Assembly: GCF_000196315.1 (NCBI RefSeq)
Contig: NC_014230.1
Location: 1,446,001 to 1,510,000, forward strand
Length of the DNA stretch: 64,000 nt
Direction: 5' to 3'
DNA from: Croceibacter atlanticus HTCC2559
GTDB taxonomy: Bacteria; Bacteroidota; Bacteroidia; Flavobacteriales; Flavobacteriaceae
Each line of letters starts with the position of its first letter. The first letter of the stretch is position 1. Shown in pieces: positions 26,998 to 35,525 of the stretch. The notes under the pieces were generated by a model. That model made no database searches. It was not told the DNA's origin and was given only the letters and a program-made list of their open reading frames with translations. A program made the position numbers and the translations under genes.

Positions 26998-28140
26998 TTA
27001 GTCTCTAAGTATGCTTCTAGAGATTACAATTTTCTGTATTTCTGAAGTTCCTTCGTAAATCTGAGTAATTTTTGCATCACGCATTAAACGCTCAACGTGA
27101 TATTCTTTTACAAAACCATTACCACCGTGAATCTGTACAGCCTCAACAGTAGTTTCCATAGCTACACGAGATGCGTAAAGTTTTGCCATAGCAGAAGAAA
27201 GATCGTAGTTATCACCATTGTCTTTATCTTTTGCAGCTTTCATTACTAACAGACGAGCAGCCTCAATCTCTGTGTGCATATCTGCTAACTTAAACGCAAT
27301 TGCTTGGTGATTCATGATCTTAGTACCAAACGTTTCACGCTCTTTACTATATTTTTTAGCTAACTCATAAGCACCAGATGCAATACCTAAAGCCTGAGCA
27401 GCTATACCAATACGACCACCAGATAATGTTTTCATGGCAAACTTAAAACCGAAGCCGTCTTCACCAATCCTGTTTTCCTTTGGTACTTTTACATCGTTAA
27501 AGTTAAGTGTGTGCGTATCACTTCCTCTAATACCTAACTTATCTTCTTTAGGACCAACTTCAAAACCTTCCCATCCTTTTTCAACGATAAAAGCATTAAT
27601 TCCTTTGTGTCCTTTGTCTTTGTCTGTTTGCGCTATAACTAAGTAATAGTCTGCAGAGCCACCATTTGTTATCCAGTTTTTAGTACCATTTAGTAAATAG
27701 TGATCACCTTTATCTATAGCAGTTGTGCGTTGTGATGTAGCATCACTACCAGCTTCTGGCTCGCTCAAACAAAATGCACCAAGTTTTTCACCGGTTGCTA
27801 ATTTTGTAAGATATTTTTCTTTTTGCTCTTCATTGGCATAAGATTGTAGGCCATAACAAACTAAAGAGTTGTTTACAGAAACAATTACAGAACAAGACGC
27901 ATCTATTTTAGATAACTCTTCCATAACTAACACGTAAGAAACAGTATCCATACCGCCACCGCCGTATTTAGGATCTACCATCATTCCTAAAAAGCCAAGT
28001 TCTCCCATCTTCTTTACTTGTTCTTTAGGGAATTCCTGTTTGTTATCACGTTCTATTACGCCAGGTAGTAATTCCTGTTTTGCAAAATCGCGAGCAGCAT
28101 CGCGAATCATTAGGTGTTCTTCGGTAAGTTTAAAATCCAT
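26998..28140 (-). CDS. Acyl-CoA dehydrogenase
   Basis: 380-residue FAD enzyme for the first step of fatty or branched acyl-CoA beta-oxidation. The N-terminal helical domain begins MDFKLTEEHLMIRDAARDFA. FAD/substrate motifs AFCLSEPEAGSDATS and NGTKNWITNGG lie mid-chain, and the C-terminal QIYEGTSEIQ holds the usual catalytic Glu. It most resembles short-chain (butyryl-type) dehydrogenases, but chain-length preference cannot be read here. It stands alone, with its own promoter (28166-28196) and terminator. Confidence 0.92.
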   Translation of the reverse strand: MDFKLTEEHLMIRDAARDFAKQELLPGVIERDNKQEFPKEQVKKMGELGFLGMMVDPKYGGGGMDTVSYVLVMEELSKIDASCSVIVSVNNSLVCYGLQSYANEEQKEKYLTKLATGEKLGAFCLSEPEAGSDATSQRTTAIDKGDHYLLNGTKNWITNGGSADYYLVIAQTDKDKGHKGINAFIVEKGWEGFEVGPKEDKLGIRGSDTHTLNFNDVKVPKENRIGEDGFGFKFAMKTLSGGRIGIAAQALGIASGAYELAKKYSKERETFGTKIMNHQAIAFKLADMHTEIEAARLLVMKAAKDKDNGDNYDLSSAMAKLYASRVAMETTVEAVQIHGGNGFVKEYHVERLMRDAKITQIYEGTSEIQKIVISRSILRD

Positions 28141-28165
28141 TGATTTTTAGTTTTAAAAAGGATTG

Positions 28166-28196
28166 CAAAGATAGGTTTTCGCAAACGTTTTCTCAA
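28166..28196 (-). promoter_or_regulatory. Promoter of the acyl-CoA dehydrogenase gene
   Basis: Minus strand: -7 box TATCTTTG (28173-28166) with a TTG at 28196-28194, 20 bp apart, which fits the Bacteroidota consensus TTG-N17-23-TAnnTTTG. It lies 26 bp upstream of the start codon. Confidence 0.7.
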
Positions 28197-28219
28197 AATT
28201 GTATATTACTTTTACGCAT

Positions 28220-29296
28220 ATGGCAAAACAAGAGTATAAAGTTTTAGGAGTTATGAGTGGAACCTCGCTAGATGGTGTAGATATTGCACTTGTAACTTTA
28301 ACGAAAACTAATGTATGGAGTTTTAAAATTAACACAGCTACTACTATACCTTATCCAGATAATTGGCAGACAAAACTAAAAGAAGCTATATCATATAAAG
28401 CTAAAGATATGGAGACTTTAAATACCTCTTATGCAGTTTACCTTTCTGAGATTATAAATAAATTTATAGCTAAAAATACTTTAGAGGGAATTGATGCCGT
28501 TTGTTCTCATGGTCATACAATTAAGCACGAGCCAAATAACGGTTATACCTTACAAATAGGGAACTTACAATATTTAGCAACACAGCTAAACAAAACTGTT
28601 GTTTGCGATTTTAGGGTTCAAGATGTTAAATTTGGAGGCCAAGGCGCACCACTTGTGCCAATAGGAGATAGGTTATTGTTTAAAAGCTATGACTATTGTC
28701 TTAATTTAGGAGGTTTTGCTAATGTTTCTCAAGAAGTAAACGACGTTCGTTTGGCTTATGATATATGTCCTGTAAATACAGTTCTTAACTTTTACGCAAA
28801 TATAAAAGGGTTGCCTTATGATGATAATGGCAAAATTGCTTCACAGCATCCTGTAAACACAAAATTGCTTAATGAGTTAAATGCACTTTCATTTTATGAT
28901 AAAAGACCACCAAAATCTCTTGGTTTAGAATGGGTAAATCATACTATACTGCCGATTATTGAAAGTTATAATATTTCTACAGAAGAAAAGATTGCAACCT
29001 TTACAGAGCATTGTGCACAGCAAATAGGTAAATCTTTAAACAATACCAAAACATCAACTAATAGTCTAGATGTTTTAGTCACTGGTGGTGGTGCTTTTAA
29101 TGGTTGGCTAATAGATAGAATTTCAAATCACTGCAACTCAAAACTGCATTTACCAGATGATGAATTAATAAATTACAAAGAGGCATTGGTGTTTGCGTTG
29201 TTAGGAGTTTTAAGAATTCGCAATGAAATTAATGTTTTATCGAGTGTAACAGGTGCTTCAACAGACCATTCTTCAGGAATAATTTTCAACCCTTAA
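28220..29296 (+). CDS. anmK: Anhydro-N-acetylmuramic acid kinase
   Basis: 358-residue ASKHA-fold kinase that opens and phosphorylates 1,6-anhydro-MurNAc, giving MurNAc-6-phosphate in peptidoglycan recycling. N-terminal phosphate loop VMSGTSLDGVDIAL (about 11-24); also CSHGHTIKHEP, NLGGFANVS and the second nucleotide motif LVTGGGAFNGWL. The ATG at 28220 is preferred over an in-frame codon at 28199. It is divergent from the dehydrogenase. Confidence 0.95.
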   Translation: MAKQEYKVLGVMSGTSLDGVDIALVTLTKTNVWSFKINTATTIPYPDNWQTKLKEAISYKAKDMETLNTSYAVYLSEIINKFIAKNTLEGIDAVCSHGHTIKHEPNNGYTLQIGNLQYLATQLNKTVVCDFRVQDVKFGGQGAPLVPIGDRLLFKSYDYCLNLGGFANVSQEVNDVRLAYDICPVNTVLNFYANIKGLPYDDNGKIASQHPVNTKLLNELNALSFYDKRPPKSLGLEWVNHTILPIIESYNISTEEKIATFTEHCAQQIGKSLNNTKTSTNSLDVLVTGGGAFNGWLIDRISNHCNSKLHLPDDELINYKEALVFALLGVLRIRNEINVLSSVTGASTDHSSGIIFNP

Positions 29297-29314
29297 AAAA
29301 GTATTAAATTGTAA

Positions 29315-29342
29315 TTGCAGAGCCTCCAGTTTTTTATATTTG
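29315..29342 (+). promoter_or_regulatory. Promoter of the amino-acid dehydrogenase gene
   Basis: TTG at 29315-29317 and TATATTTG at 29335-29342, separated by 17 bp, match the Bacteroidota consensus fully. The start codon follows at 29361. Confidence 0.75.
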
Positions 29343-29360
29343 TAATCCTAATCCAACTTA

Positions 29361-30587
29361 ATGAAAGAGCTCCTCGATTTATACGAAAACAAATCTCCAG
29401 AAATAGTCTTTAATTGGAATGACCCAGAAACCGAAGCAGAAGGTTGGGTTGTTATTAACTCACTTCGCGGCGGTGCCGCAGGTGGCGGAACAAGAATGCG
29501 TGAAGGCTTAGATATGAATGAAGTGTTATCTCTTGCAAAAACTATGGAGGTGAAGTTTACAGTGTCTGGACCAGCAATTGGTGGTGCAAAATCTGGTATA
29601 AACTTTAATCCTAATGATCCTCGTAAGAAAGGAGTCTTAGAACGTTGGTATAAAGCAGTATCTCCTTTACTTAAAAGTTATTATGGAACAGGTGGCGACC
29701 TTAATGTAGATGAAATTCACGAAGTAATTCCTATTACAGAAGAGTGTGGTGTTTGGCATCCGCAGGAAGGTGTTTTTTCTGGACATTTTCAACCAACAGA
29801 AGCAGATAAAATTAACCGCATTGGCCAATTGCGTCAAGGTGTGATAAAAGTATTGGAAAACCCTGAGGTTTCTCCAGATGTCTCTAGGAAATATACTGTT
29901 GCAGATATGATAACAGGTTATGGTGTTGCAGAAGCTGTGCATCATTATTATAATATTTATGGTGGCGATATAAAAGGAAAACGCGCCGTTGTGCAAGGTT
30001 TTGGAAATGTAGGGTCTGCTGCTGCTTATTACTTGTCTCAAATGGGAGCTAAAGTTGTAGGTATAATTGATCGTGTTGGTGGTCTTATTAATGAGGATGG
30101 TTTTTCTTTTGAAGAGATTAAAGAGCTATTCTTAACCAAACAAGGTAACACGATTTCTCATCCAGATCTTATTTCATTTGAAGAGATGAATGAGCGTATT
30201 TGGTCTTTAGAAACAGAGATATTTGCACCTTGTGCAGCATCTCGATTAATAACTCAGGATCAGATTTCAAGTATGATTGAAACAGGATTAGAAGTAATAT
30301 CTTGTGGAGCAAATGTTCCGTTTGCAGACAAAGAAATTTTCTTTGGTCCAATAATGGAATTTACAGATAGTCGTGTAAGTGTAATTCCAGACTTTATCTC
30401 TAATTGTGGTATGGCTCGAGTATTTGCATATTTTATGGAACGTAGAGTGCAGATGACAGATGAAGCAATTTTTAATGATACATCTATGACGATTAAAAAT
30501 GCTATTCAAAATACATTTGATAATAATAGTAATAAAACAAATATTAGTAAAACTGCTTTTGAGCTAGCATTGAAACAGCTCGTATAA
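29361..30587 (+). CDS. Glu/Leu/Phe/Val family dehydrogenase
   Basis: 408-residue NAD(P)-dependent amino-acid dehydrogenase. The substrate domain has GGAAGGGTRMREGLDMNE and the catalytic Lys region SGPAIGGAKSGINF. The nucleotide domain has the Gly-rich turn VQGFGNVGSAAAYYL. Other landmarks are GTGGDLNVDE and ISCGANVPFADKE. Sequence alone does not settle whether glutamate or a branched/aromatic amino acid is the substrate. It has its own promoter and is followed after 19 bp by nhaD, so the two may be co-transcribed. Confidence 0.9.
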   Translation: MKELLDLYENKSPEIVFNWNDPETEAEGWVVINSLRGGAAGGGTRMREGLDMNEVLSLAKTMEVKFTVSGPAIGGAKSGINFNPNDPRKKGVLERWYKAVSPLLKSYYGTGGDLNVDEIHEVIPITEECGVWHPQEGVFSGHFQPTEADKINRIGQLRQGVIKVLENPEVSPDVSRKYTVADMITGYGVAEAVHHYYNIYGGDIKGKRAVVQGFGNVGSAAAYYLSQMGAKVVGIIDRVGGLINEDGFSFEEIKELFLTKQGNTISHPDLISFEEMNERIWSLETEIFAPCAASRLITQDQISSMIETGLEVISCGANVPFADKEIFFGPIMEFTDSRVSVIPDFISNCGMARVFAYFMERRVQMTDEAIFNDTSMTIKNAIQNTFDNNSNKTNISKTAFELALKQLV

Positions 30588-30606
30588 TTAACTACACAAT
30601 TTATTT

Positions 30607-31977
30607 ATGGAATCTATAATTATTCTTGTTTTCGCAATAGGATACCTCTCAATTACTTTAGAACACCCCTTAAAATTAGATAAAACTGTACCAGCATTAA
30701 TTATGGCCGCAATTATGTGGGCTTTGTTAGCCGTTGGTTTTACAAGCGGTTGGTTTAACGTGGTAGATACGCATGAAAATGTTTTTAGCTTTTTAGGTAT
30801 GGATCATCACATAGCCGAAGAAGGTTTTAATAACGCTCTCTTACACCATTTAGGTAAAACAGCAGAAATACTAGTCTTTCTTATTGGTGCAATGACAATT
30901 GTTGAAATTATTGACCTTCACAGAGGTTTTGAAATTTTAAAAGGTGCAGTTAAAACAAAAAAGAAAAGAAAATTACTCTGGATAATAGGTATTCTTGCAT
31001 TTATCTTATCTGCAATTATAGATAACCTTACTGCAACTATTGTATTAATTACATTATTAAGAAAACTTGTTTATAACCGTGACGAGCGTCTTTGGTTTGC
31101 AGGTATGGTTGTAATTGCTGCCAATGCTGGTGGTGCTTGGTCTCCTATTGGAGATGTTACAACAACTATGTTATGGATTGCAGATAAAGTCTCTGCTCTA
31201 GGTCTTATAGAGTATATCGTTATACCATCTATAATTTGTTTTGTAGTACCGTTTTTTATCGCTTCACTTCTTCCAGTATTCAAAGGAGATATTTATTTTG
31301 ATGTTAATGAAGATAAGGAGACAGAACGTTTATTAAGTAGTAAGACAATGTTGTTCTTAGGTTTAGGAGCAATTGTTTCTGTGCCTGTGTTTAAAACACT
31401 TACTCACTTACCACCTTATATGGGAATGATGCTTGCTTTAGGTGTAGTTTGGTTGGTATCAGAATACATTCATCCGGAAGAAGACTTTACGCAAGAACGT
31501 AGAAAACAATATTCTGCGCACAAGGCATTAAGTAGGATTGAGATTTCATCTATATTATTCTTCTTAGGAATACTTATGGCTGTAGCTGCTTTAGAGACTT
31601 TAGTTTATGGTACTATTGGCGGAGAAGAAGTAGGAACACTAAGATATTTAGCAGAAGTACTACAAAGTGCTATACCAAATCAAGATGTTGTAGTAATGAT
31701 GTTGGGTGTGTTCTCTGCAATTATAGATAACGTACCGTTAGTTGCAGCTTCAATGGGTATGTATACAGCACCAATGGATGCACAATTGTGGCACTTTATT
31801 GCTTACTCGGCAGGAACTGGTGGTAGTATGCTAATTATTGGTTCTGCTGCAGGTGTTGCAGCAATGGGAATGGAGAAAATTGATTTCATCTGGTACCTTA
31901 AGAAAATTGCTTGGTTAGCAGCTGTAGGTTTTGTAGCAGGTGCAATTGCATTCTTGTTTATTGAAAACTATTTCTAG
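30607..31977 (+). CDS. nhaD: Na+/H+ antiporter NhaD
   Basis: 456-residue polytopic membrane protein of the ion transporter superfamily, with about 12 hydrophobic segments. NhaD landmarks: SAIIDNLTATIVLITLL in the first half, AANAGGAWSPIGDVTTTMLW, and the mirrored FSAIIDNVPLVAASMGM in the second. It exports sodium against protons, which fits a marine or saline habitat. Confidence 0.93.
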   Translation: MESIIILVFAIGYLSITLEHPLKLDKTVPALIMAAIMWALLAVGFTSGWFNVVDTHENVFSFLGMDHHIAEEGFNNALLHHLGKTAEILVFLIGAMTIVEIIDLHRGFEILKGAVKTKKKRKLLWIIGILAFILSAIIDNLTATIVLITLLRKLVYNRDERLWFAGMVVIAANAGGAWSPIGDVTTTMLWIADKVSALGLIEYIVIPSIICFVVPFFIASLLPVFKGDIYFDVNEDKETERLLSSKTMLFLGLGAIVSVPVFKTLTHLPPYMGMMLALGVVWLVSEYIHPEEDFTQERRKQYSAHKALSRIEISSILFFLGILMAVAALETLVYGTIGGEEVGTLRYLAEVLQSAIPNQDVVVMMLGVFSAIIDNVPLVAASMGMYTAPMDAQLWHFIAYSAGTGGSMLIIGSAAGVAAMGMEKIDFIWYLKKIAWLAAVGFVAGAIAFLFIENYF

Positions 31978-32026
31978 ACAATTTTTAAACCCAATCTACG
32001 TTTACTAACAAACTGAATACATAACT

Positions 32027-32713
32027 ATGTCATATACATTTCAAGATGCAGCACAAGATTTAGAACCTGTTGCAGAAGAAAAAACACTTTCTCTACTAGA
32101 CTTATTGTTTAGTGGAGGTATGGCAGGAAGTATTATAATAGGCGTCTTATTTGTCCTCTTATTTGCTGCTGTCTATATATACTTTGAGCGTTTATTTGCA
32201 ATTAAAGCAGCCTCTAAAACAGATAAAAATTTTATGCACCAAATACGTGATAACGTTGCCGGTGGTAACATTGAAGCTGCTAAAATAAGATGTGCTCAAG
32301 AAAACTCTCCAGTAGCAAGATTAACAGCTAAAGGAATTTCGAGAATAGGAAGTCCTTTAGAAGATATTAATACAGCAATAGAAAATGCTGGAAGGCTTGA
32401 GGTTTACAAATTAGAGAAAAATGTAAGTGTTCTCGCAACTATTGCAGGAGCTGCACCTATGATTGGATTTTTAGGTACGGTAATAGGTATGGTTTTAGCA
32501 TTTCACCAATTAGCAACTAGCAGTGGTCAAGCAGAAATGGGTAACCTTGCAGAAGGAATTTATACCGCTATGACAACTACAGTAGCTGGTCTTATTGTTG
32601 GTATTATAGCGTATATTGGATATAACCACTTAGTGGTAAAAACAGATAAAGTTGTACACCAGATGGAAGCAACAGCTGTTGATTTCCTTGACCTGCTAAA
32701 CGAACCTGCTTAA
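32027..32713 (+). CDS. exbB: MotA/TolQ/ExbB proton channel family protein
   Basis: 228-residue inner-membrane protein with three membrane segments (about 34-55, 138-160, 178-200). The conserved region ATIAGAAPMIGFLGTVIGMVLAF-like (quoted to 20: ATIAGAAPMIGFLGTVIGMV) lies in the second segment. It forms the proton channel that drives TonB. It is followed one base later by exbD and then a TonB-type protein, so ExbB is preferred over TolQ. Confidence 0.92.
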   Translation: MSYTFQDAAQDLEPVAEEKTLSLLDLLFSGGMAGSIIIGVLFVLLFAAVYIYFERLFAIKAASKTDKNFMHQIRDNVAGGNIEAAKIRCAQENSPVARLTAKGISRIGSPLEDINTAIENAGRLEVYKLEKNVSVLATIAGAAPMIGFLGTVIGMVLAFHQLATSSGQAEMGNLAEGIYTAMTTTVAGLIVGIIAYIGYNHLVVKTDKVVHQMEATAVDFLDLLNEPA

Positions 32714-32714
32714 T

Positions 32715-33113
32715 ATGAATTTACGCGGAAGAAATAAAGTAAGTCCAGAATTCAGTATGTCGTCTATGACAGATATTGTGTTCTTGCTATTAGTGTTCTT
32801 TTTATTAACCAGTCCACAGATAACACCAGAAGCTTTAGATTTAATCTTGCCTAAAGCTAAAGGTAAAACTACAAACGTTCAGAATGTATCTGTAAGCATT
32901 AATAAGGAACTTCAAATTTATGTAGATAAGGAACGTGTTACTACAAGTAACTTAGAACAAACCTTAAAATCTAGATTAAGTGGTGTAGAGGATCCTACAA
33001 TTATATTAAGAGCAGAAGAAGGTGTGCCTATTGAAAAGGCAGTTAATGTTATGGATATTGCAAACCGAAACAAATACAAAATTGTTTTGGCTGTTAGACC
33101 AAATGAAAACTAG
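32715..33113 (+). CDS. exbD: Biopolymer transporter ExbD
   Basis: 132-residue protein with one N-terminal membrane helix (about 20-38). It holds the essential Asp in SMTDIVFLLLVFFLLTSP (Asp20) and a periplasmic domain with VSINKELQIYVDKERV. ExbD is the partner of ExbB in the proton channel. It follows exbB by one base. Confidence 0.93.
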   Translation: MNLRGRNKVSPEFSMSSMTDIVFLLLVFFLLTSPQITPEALDLILPKAKGKTTNVQNVSVSINKELQIYVDKERVTTSNLEQTLKSRLSGVEDPTIILRAEEGVPIEKAVNVMDIANRNKYKIVLAVRPNEN

Positions 33114-33124
33114 TTAAAAGACGT

Positions 33125-33991
33125 ATGAGCTTTATAGAAACAAAACATGAAAAGAAATCTTTGGCAATTACTGTCATAATTCATGTTGCGCTCATATTAC
33201 TGTTGTTATTTTTCGGGTTTACTTATCTAGATCCGCCACCAGAAAACGGTATAGCGGTTAATTTTGGAACGAGTAGTGTAGGTCAAGGAGATGTGCAACC
33301 TACAGAACCTGTAAAATCTGCCCCTAAAAACACGTCACAACCAACACCGCCAGAGCCTCAACAAAAAACTCCAGAAATTAAGGAAGAAGTTGTAACTCAA
33401 GATAACTCAGATGCTCCAGTAATCGATAAAACTGAAGATAAGAAAGAGGTTAAGAAAGTTGAGAAGCCGGTAGAAAAACCAAAAAAACAAACTCCAGTTG
33501 AAAAACCTGTAGAAAAGGTAGAACCAGTTAAGAAACCAGATCCAAAGCCAGATAAGTCTACTACAGATGCATTAAGTAGTATCTTAAATGGACCTAAGAA
33601 AGATGGTACTCAAAATGGAGGAGAAGGTAATGACAATCAAGCTGGAGATAAAGGCGATCCTAATGGAGACCCTAATGCTAAATCTTATTATGGCAATGGT
33701 AAGGGTTTAGATGGCGATGGTAATTATAGGTTAGGTGGTCGTAAAGCCCTAAATAAGAAAAAATTTGTTCAAGATTGTAATGAGTCTGGTATTGTTGTGG
33801 TTAAGATTGAAGTAGATAGAAACGGTAATGTTATAAAAGCAACGCCAGGTGTAAAAGGAACTACAAACAGTGCTTCTTGCCTGACAGAGCCTGCTAAACG
33901 TGCTGCGCTTGCAACGCGTTTTAATAGCGATAATAAAGCACCTACTACTCAGGTAGGAACTATTATTTATGAGTTTAAGCTAAGTGAGTAA
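33125..33991 (+). CDS. tonB: TonB-like energy transducer
   Basis: 288 residues. One N-terminal membrane helix (about 14-32, ITVIIHVALILLLLFFGF) is followed by a Pro/Lys/Glu-rich linker of about 120 residues with repeated VEKPVEK. A Gly/Asp-rich stretch (about 165-200) leads to a C-terminal domain (about 205-288) with VVVKIEVDRNGNVIKATPG and TTQVGTIIYEFKLSE. It would span the periplasm and energise outer-membrane receptors. It closes the exbB-exbD-tonB operon. Confidence 0.88.
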   Translation: MSFIETKHEKKSLAITVIIHVALILLLLFFGFTYLDPPPENGIAVNFGTSSVGQGDVQPTEPVKSAPKNTSQPTPPEPQQKTPEIKEEVVTQDNSDAPVIDKTEDKKEVKKVEKPVEKPKKQTPVEKPVEKVEPVKKPDPKPDKSTTDALSSILNGPKKDGTQNGGEGNDNQAGDKGDPNGDPNAKSYYGNGKGLDGDGNYRLGGRKALNKKKFVQDCNESGIVVVKIEVDRNGNVIKATPGVKGTTNSASCLTEPAKRAALATRFNSDNKAPTTQVGTIIYEFKLSE

Positions 33992-34064
33992 ATAACTACT
34001 GTTTTTTAGTTGATCAAATTTAATTCTTTAATATTTTTCTTTCAATTTTAAGTGTTTAAAGTGG

Positions 34065-34091
34065 TTGGTAATTAGTCGCGTTGTATCTTTG
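34065..34091 (+). promoter_or_regulatory. Promoter of the copper-related cluster
   Basis: TTG at 34065-34067 and TATCTTTG at 34084-34091, 16 bp apart, close to the Bacteroidota consensus. It lies 16 bp before the GTG start at 34108, so it should drive the small protein, mbnP-like, mbnH-like and barrel genes. Confidence 0.65.
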
Positions 34092-34107
34092 CTAAAATCA
34101 CATTTAG

Positions 34108-34494
34108 GTGCGCAATAAAGCATTTGTTTTTATCCTCTTTTTATGCTTTGCTATTAAGCCGATGTATTATATGGGTCAGTACTCATATTATCAGCTTAAT
34201 ATAGATTATATTATTGAAACCTATTGTGTAAATAAAGACAAGCCAGTATTGCAATGTAATGGTAAATGTCACCTCTCTAAACAACTTGATTTAGCATCAA
34301 CAACAGATTCAGAGTCTAATGAAGGTGCCATCAATTTAGTTTCAGAGTCTTTTTTTCCAGTCTACTTTCAATCCAATGACAATGTAACTTTTAATGATTC
34401 TAATTTTTCATTTAAAAGTACTTTTAATCATTATTATTTAAACAGATACATCTTCGAAAACAAAAAGAGACTGTTTAGACCTCCAATTTCATAA
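34108..34494 (+). CDS. Small membrane-associated Cys protein upstream of the MbnP gene
   Basis: 128 residues from a GTG start. A hydrophobic N-terminus (about 5-22, AFVFILFLCFAIKPMYYM) serves as signal or anchor, followed by a segment with three Cys: ETYCVNKDKPVLQCNGKCHL. The rest is polar and ends with a basic tail. No enzyme domain was recognised. The C-x9-C-x3-CH arrangement suggests binding of a metal such as copper, and its place at the head of the MbnP/MbnH cluster agrees, but this is inference. Confidence 0.6.
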   Translation: MRNKAFVFILFLCFAIKPMYYMGQYSYYQLNIDYIIETYCVNKDKPVLQCNGKCHLSKQLDLASTTDSESNEGAINLVSESFFPVYFQSNDNVTFNDSNFSFKSTFNHYYLNRYIFENKKRLFRPPIS

Positions 34495-34570
34495 GTTTTA
34501 AAATACAACTGTAATTTACAAGGCTTTGGGCGCTTGCCATTAATAGTGCCTTTATTTTAAAACTAAACAC

Positions 34571-35368
34571 ATGAAAAATTTAAAAATAGCATTACTCTTA
34601 ATGCTAAGTATCTCTATTATATCTTGTTCTGATGACGATGATTCCTCAGAAAATCTTTCAGGACAAACAGGAAATTTAATTATAAAATTTGATAACGGTT
34701 ATGGCGATCAAGATTTCATTTTTGGTACAGAATACCAAAAATCTAATGATGAGTCTTTTAAATTAGAAACGCTAAAATACATAGTAAGTAACATAAGCTT
34801 AGAAGATGAAATAGGTAATGTTTACGAATACCCATTTAACGAAAATATTTTTATTGTAGATGAAGCAAATGCAAATGCAGCTGGTGAAATTTGGATTATG
34901 TTAGAAGATATTCCTGCAGCAAATTACACAAATGTATCATTTGGGGTTGGTGTAGATCAAGATCGTTATGCAATGGGTGCAGAAGGGCAAGGTGAATTTT
35001 TAGAAACTGCAGATGAAGCTGGTATGCTTTGGTCTTGGGCAACAGGATTTAAATTTATAAGAATGGATGGCTCTTTTTCTTCAAGTTCTATTACAAATGA
35101 TGATTTAAATGTTCATATGGGTAGCGTTGGTACATCTTTAGATAACTATAGAGCAGTGTCTTTATCTTTCCCTAATACTGTATTGGTAAGAACAGAGACG
35201 CAACCAGAAATTCACATAAAGTCTGACATTTCTAAAGTGTTTGATGGTTCTACTTCTGTTAATTTAATGGATGGTTATAATCAAGTTCACGTAGATCCAG
35301 AAACAACTGCTGTAGTTGCCAATAACATCATGACGATGTTTGAGGTGCATCACGTTCATAATAATTAA
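34571..35368 (+). CDS. MbnP family protein (putative copper-binding lipoprotein)
   Basis: 265-residue lipoprotein: signal MKNLKIALLLMLSISIISC, lipobox Cys19, followed by an Asp/Ser-rich linker. The domain begins NLIIKFDNGYGDQDF and contains LETLKYIVSNISLED, GVGVDQDRYAMGA and the aromatic stretch MLWSWATGFKFIRMDG, all typical of the MbnP family. The end has His-rich EVHHVHNN, a possible metal site. In characterised cases MbnP works with the di-haem protein MbnH in periplasmic copper binding and tryptophan oxidation. MbnH-like and barrel genes follow. Confidence 0.85.
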   Translation: MKNLKIALLLMLSISIISCSDDDDSSENLSGQTGNLIIKFDNGYGDQDFIFGTEYQKSNDESFKLETLKYIVSNISLEDEIGNVYEYPFNENIFIVDEANANAAGEIWIMLEDIPAANYTNVSFGVGVDQDRYAMGAEGQGEFLETADEAGMLWSWATGFKFIRMDGSFSSSSITNDDLNVHMGSVGTSLDNYRAVSLSFPNTVLVRTETQPEIHIKSDISKVFDGSTSVNLMDGYNQVHVDPETTAVVANNIMTMFEVHHVHNN

Positions 35369-35383
35369 TACTGTATTGTTTGT

Positions 35384-35468
35384 GTAGCTAAATAATTTTT
35401 TGATTTAAGCTACTTCACATTTTTAGTAATGGTAATGCTGTGCGTATTTATTTAAGTACAGCATTGCC
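35384..35468 (+). promoter_or_regulatory. Two consecutive hairpins between the mbnP-like and mbnH-like genes
   Basis: Hairpin 1 pairs GTAGCTAAAT (35384-35393) with ATTTAAGCTAC (35403-35413), one-base bulge. Hairpin 2 pairs GGTAATGCTGT (35431-35441) with ACAGCATTGCC (35458-35468), one G-T pair, 16-nt loop. Neither has a T-run directly after it, so these are not clear terminators. They may control mRNA processing or stability within the operon. Confidence 0.45.
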
Positions 35469-35525
35469 AAATTATAAATTTACTTGAATGTGAAACAAGT
35501 TATATGGAACAAAACAGTTTATGTT

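Noticed and set aside
29667-30041. Minus-strand ORF of 124 codons opposite the amino-acid dehydrogenase
   Set aside because: Antisense shadow of a well-conserved enzyme gene.
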